The notes under the pieces: model-generated | The model's input: the letters and a program-made list of their open reading frames with translations, nothing else | Database searches by the model: none | What the model was told of the DNA's origin: nothing | Assembly (NCBI GenBank): GCA_002284615.2 | Contig: MU069638.1 | Coordinates: 346,476-368,786, forward strand | Source of the DNA: Dunaliella salina | Taxonomy: Eukaryota > Chlorophyta > Chlorophyceae > Chlamydomonadales > Dunaliellaceae | Reading direction: 5' to 3' | DNA: 22,311 nt | In this document: positions 20,728-22,311 of the stretch, piece by piece | Layout of the letters: the number at the start of each line of letters is the position of its first letter | How positions within the stretch are numbered: the stretch's first letter is position 1 | Translations under genes and position numbers: made by a program

Positions 20728-21369
20728 TTGCAAAACATCAGGCAAAGCAATCAAACAACTGCGCGGCAGATACCCAGATCCCTGGTGCATGTCCTGGCGG
20801 AAATCCATACTTTTTGGTACATCAAGAAAGGAAATAGAGAGCATGCCATGGGCACACCTACAGGCCCCCCGCTTGCCCCCAAGCTCACCTATCTCCCCAA
20901 TCTTCAAGATGCTCTCAAATTCCACAAGCATACTAATCACAAACTTAGATATGCCATCGCCAAAACAGGTTACTACTCTTACTGTCAAAGCTTATTATCG
21001 CATATAGATAAAGAAATTAGCGATGTCTTCAGAAATATGCCCGACATTTTTGTACCTATGAAGCAGAACATCCTACAGTATATCGTAGGCACCCCCTACG
21101 ATCAAAAACATGCAGTCCGTTTTAAAAGGTCTACTGACCCAACATGCCTTCTGCCAAGCTGCCATCAATTGGACAGCGCAATTCATATGCTCTCAGGCTG
21201 CCAGAACCATATCATCTCCAACACGAAAACTGAAAGACATAACATTGCAGGCAGAATGATTACTAAAGCACTCAACAAAAGCCCTGTGGGGGCAGGCCTG
21301 ATCTACACAGACATAGGGAGCGATTTCAAACTTGCACAAGACAACCTCCAACTCCCTACACATGCCTGA
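20728..21369 (+). pseudogene. C-terminal part of a non-LTR retrotransposon ORF with CCHC knuckle
   Basis: A 213-codon frame reads HKLRYAIAKTGYYSYCQSLL, DKEISDVFRNMPDIFVPMKQ, then a knuckle C-x4-C-x7-H-x4-C (C at 21145; TCLLPSCHQLDSAIHMLSGC), TERHNIAGRMI and IYTDIGSDFKLAQDNLQLP. A CCHC followed by an RHN motif is the order seen in restriction-like-endonuclease non-LTR elements (R2/NeSL and Dualen groups). I know similar ORFs as repeated families in green algal genomes, from general knowledge without a search. The RT part is absent and the frame stops at 21367. Domain assignment is inference. Confidence 0.6.
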
Positions 21370-21562
21370 AACAAAAGTATACCTACTTACTTCCTCCCTT
21401 GTAACCGTCAAGAGAGGAAAAGACTCAAGTCGATCGGATGCTATTTTGATCACCCCTTATAATGCCAAGCCTACTTCTAAGAGTGTTTCTCCTATCCATG
21501 CACGCTTTGCATACATCCACACGGAGGGCCACAAGAATAAGCTGCATGAGGCAACCACATGA
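21370..21562 (+). pseudogene. Frameshifted nuclease piece following the CCHC fragment
   Basis: In a neighbouring frame SSRSDAILITPYNAKP occupies the place of the RPDAxLVTP motif of the same family, with the Pro of the PD pair replaced by Ser. The piece ends in a stop at 21560. It appears to be the end of the fragment that begins at 20728. Confidence 0.45.
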
Positions 21563-21694
21563 ACTTCATGAGAACGAACGCCATATGCACCTACTCCCAC
21601 ACAGATGCACTCACCCACAGGTAAATAGAACATAGATCACCATCATCAGGAATTCAGTATCTGTGGTGAAGCAATCACCAAAGGAGGCTTTGGA

Positions 21695-22205
21695 TCTTAC
21701 ATGGTCTCTATGGATGCATGCAACACAGAGAGGCTACGCTCCCTGGACATGGAAATTTCAAATAGTGTCCACCAAAACATTCCACATTGGCTGTTCCCAT
21801 CCAGAAAACCACCAAGTACACAACTCAGTCGCCCTGATGGTGTTATGGTCCTGCCCCTTGAAGGCAGAGACTCCACACATCACCCGCAGAATATAAAGCC
21901 CAGAGATGTCCACCTCATTGAGCTAGAATTTTTCTCTGACACCAAACCTGAGCAACAACTCCACACTGGACAAAATCGGCACAAAGACACCATTGAGAGC
22001 TTACGCACAAAAACTCTTTGGGGAAAACACTAAAGTTACAGAGTCACACTACACATCATACTTATTGGAGTTGCTGGAACTATCTTCAATCCCTACATTA
22101 GTGATCCCCTCTGCAAACTTGGCCCAACCAAACACAAGGCTCACAAAACAGCCAAAGAACCCCACTAACATGCTGTAAAGTCCCTAACAAAAATTCACAA
22201 CACCA
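21695..22205 (+). pseudogene. Second retroelement tail with PD-(D/E)XK-like endonuclease
   Basis: A frame beginning GSYMVSMDACNTERLRSLDM reads HQNIPHWLFPSRKPPSTQ, LSRPDGVMVLP, then RDVHLIELEFFSDTKPEQQ. This fits a PD..ExK nuclease core with P-D at 21833 and E-L-E at 21920, the usual Lys being Glu. After a frameshift near 22035 the frame continues VTLHIILIGVAGTIFNPYI, KLGPTKHKAHKTAKEP, a stop, and HAVKSLTKIHNTNK. It starts at a point homologous to IYTDIGSDFKLAQ of the previous fragment, so the nuclease region is present twice. It is inactive through frameshifts and loss of the Lys. Confidence 0.55.
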
Positions 22206-22274
22206 ACAAGTTGGGTGTAATCCTGCAGATCACAAAAAAAGGCGGAGCCCCTCCTCCCCCTCCACATTTCTCTG

Positions 22275-22311
22275 TGTGCATGTGCGTGTGCATGTGCTTG
22301 TGTGTGTGTGT
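22275..22311. repeat. GT-rich microsatellite running off the window
   Basis: GTGCATGTGCGTGTGCATGT leads into (GT)n and the window ends inside it. Confidence 0.85.

Noticed and set aside
20453..21007. 184-codon + strand frame as a separate gene
   Set aside because: It overlaps the better-supported retroelement frame beginning at 20728 and shows no recognisable motif.

Overview
The window looks like nuclear DNA from a eukaryote with many introns and repeats, most likely a chlorophyte green alga (Dunaliella or volvocine type). Reasons: GT-AG introns with TGCAG/CACAG acceptors, very long (GT)n/(AC)n tracts, CTG runs, moderate GC, and non-LTR retroelement families of the kind seen in green algae. 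The lineage call is inference. No prokaryotic feature, CRISPR array, tRNA or rRNA was recognised.

The one confident host gene is the 3' part of an SRPK-like kinase (serine/arginine-rich splicing-factor kinase) on the + strand, bases 1303-11596. Five exons (95, 184, 243, 150 and 153 nt) join in one frame with consistent phases and give 274 residues plus a stop: activation segment, whole C-lobe, then an Arg/Ser-rich tail. The N-lobe and catalytic loop must lie left of the window. The introns hold large microsatellites.

The striking feature of this gene is that exons 2, 3, 4 and 5 are each flanked by degenerate tandem copies of their own edges, including the splice-site sequence (and the stop codon for exon 5). 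Exon 2 has eight copies of its 5' edge upstream and six of its 3' edge downstream. The splice sites of a splicing-kinase gene thus sit among look-alike sites. A 736-bp hAT-like MITE has inserted into one such copy at exon 3.

Bases 7996-9502 recur without a visible difference at 11839-13345. The second copy starts in a (GT)n tract and ends at a single N, and lies inside the exon 5 minisatellite, so it is probably an assembly gap-filling error. It carries a second exon 4 downstream of the stop codon.

Bases 13600-16900 contain short repeat arrays, a GC-rich Ala/Pro-type ORF and one RS-like terminal exon (16647-16761) of an unidentified + strand gene. From about 17190 to the right edge the window is a graveyard of non-LTR retrotransposons: a frameshifted, 5'-truncated reverse transcriptase element on the - strand (17195-18716), an older relative of it (about 19724-20250), and + strand fragments of a different family carrying a CCHC knuckle and a PD-(D/E)XK-type endonuclease tail (20728-22200). 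The window ends in another GT-rich run.
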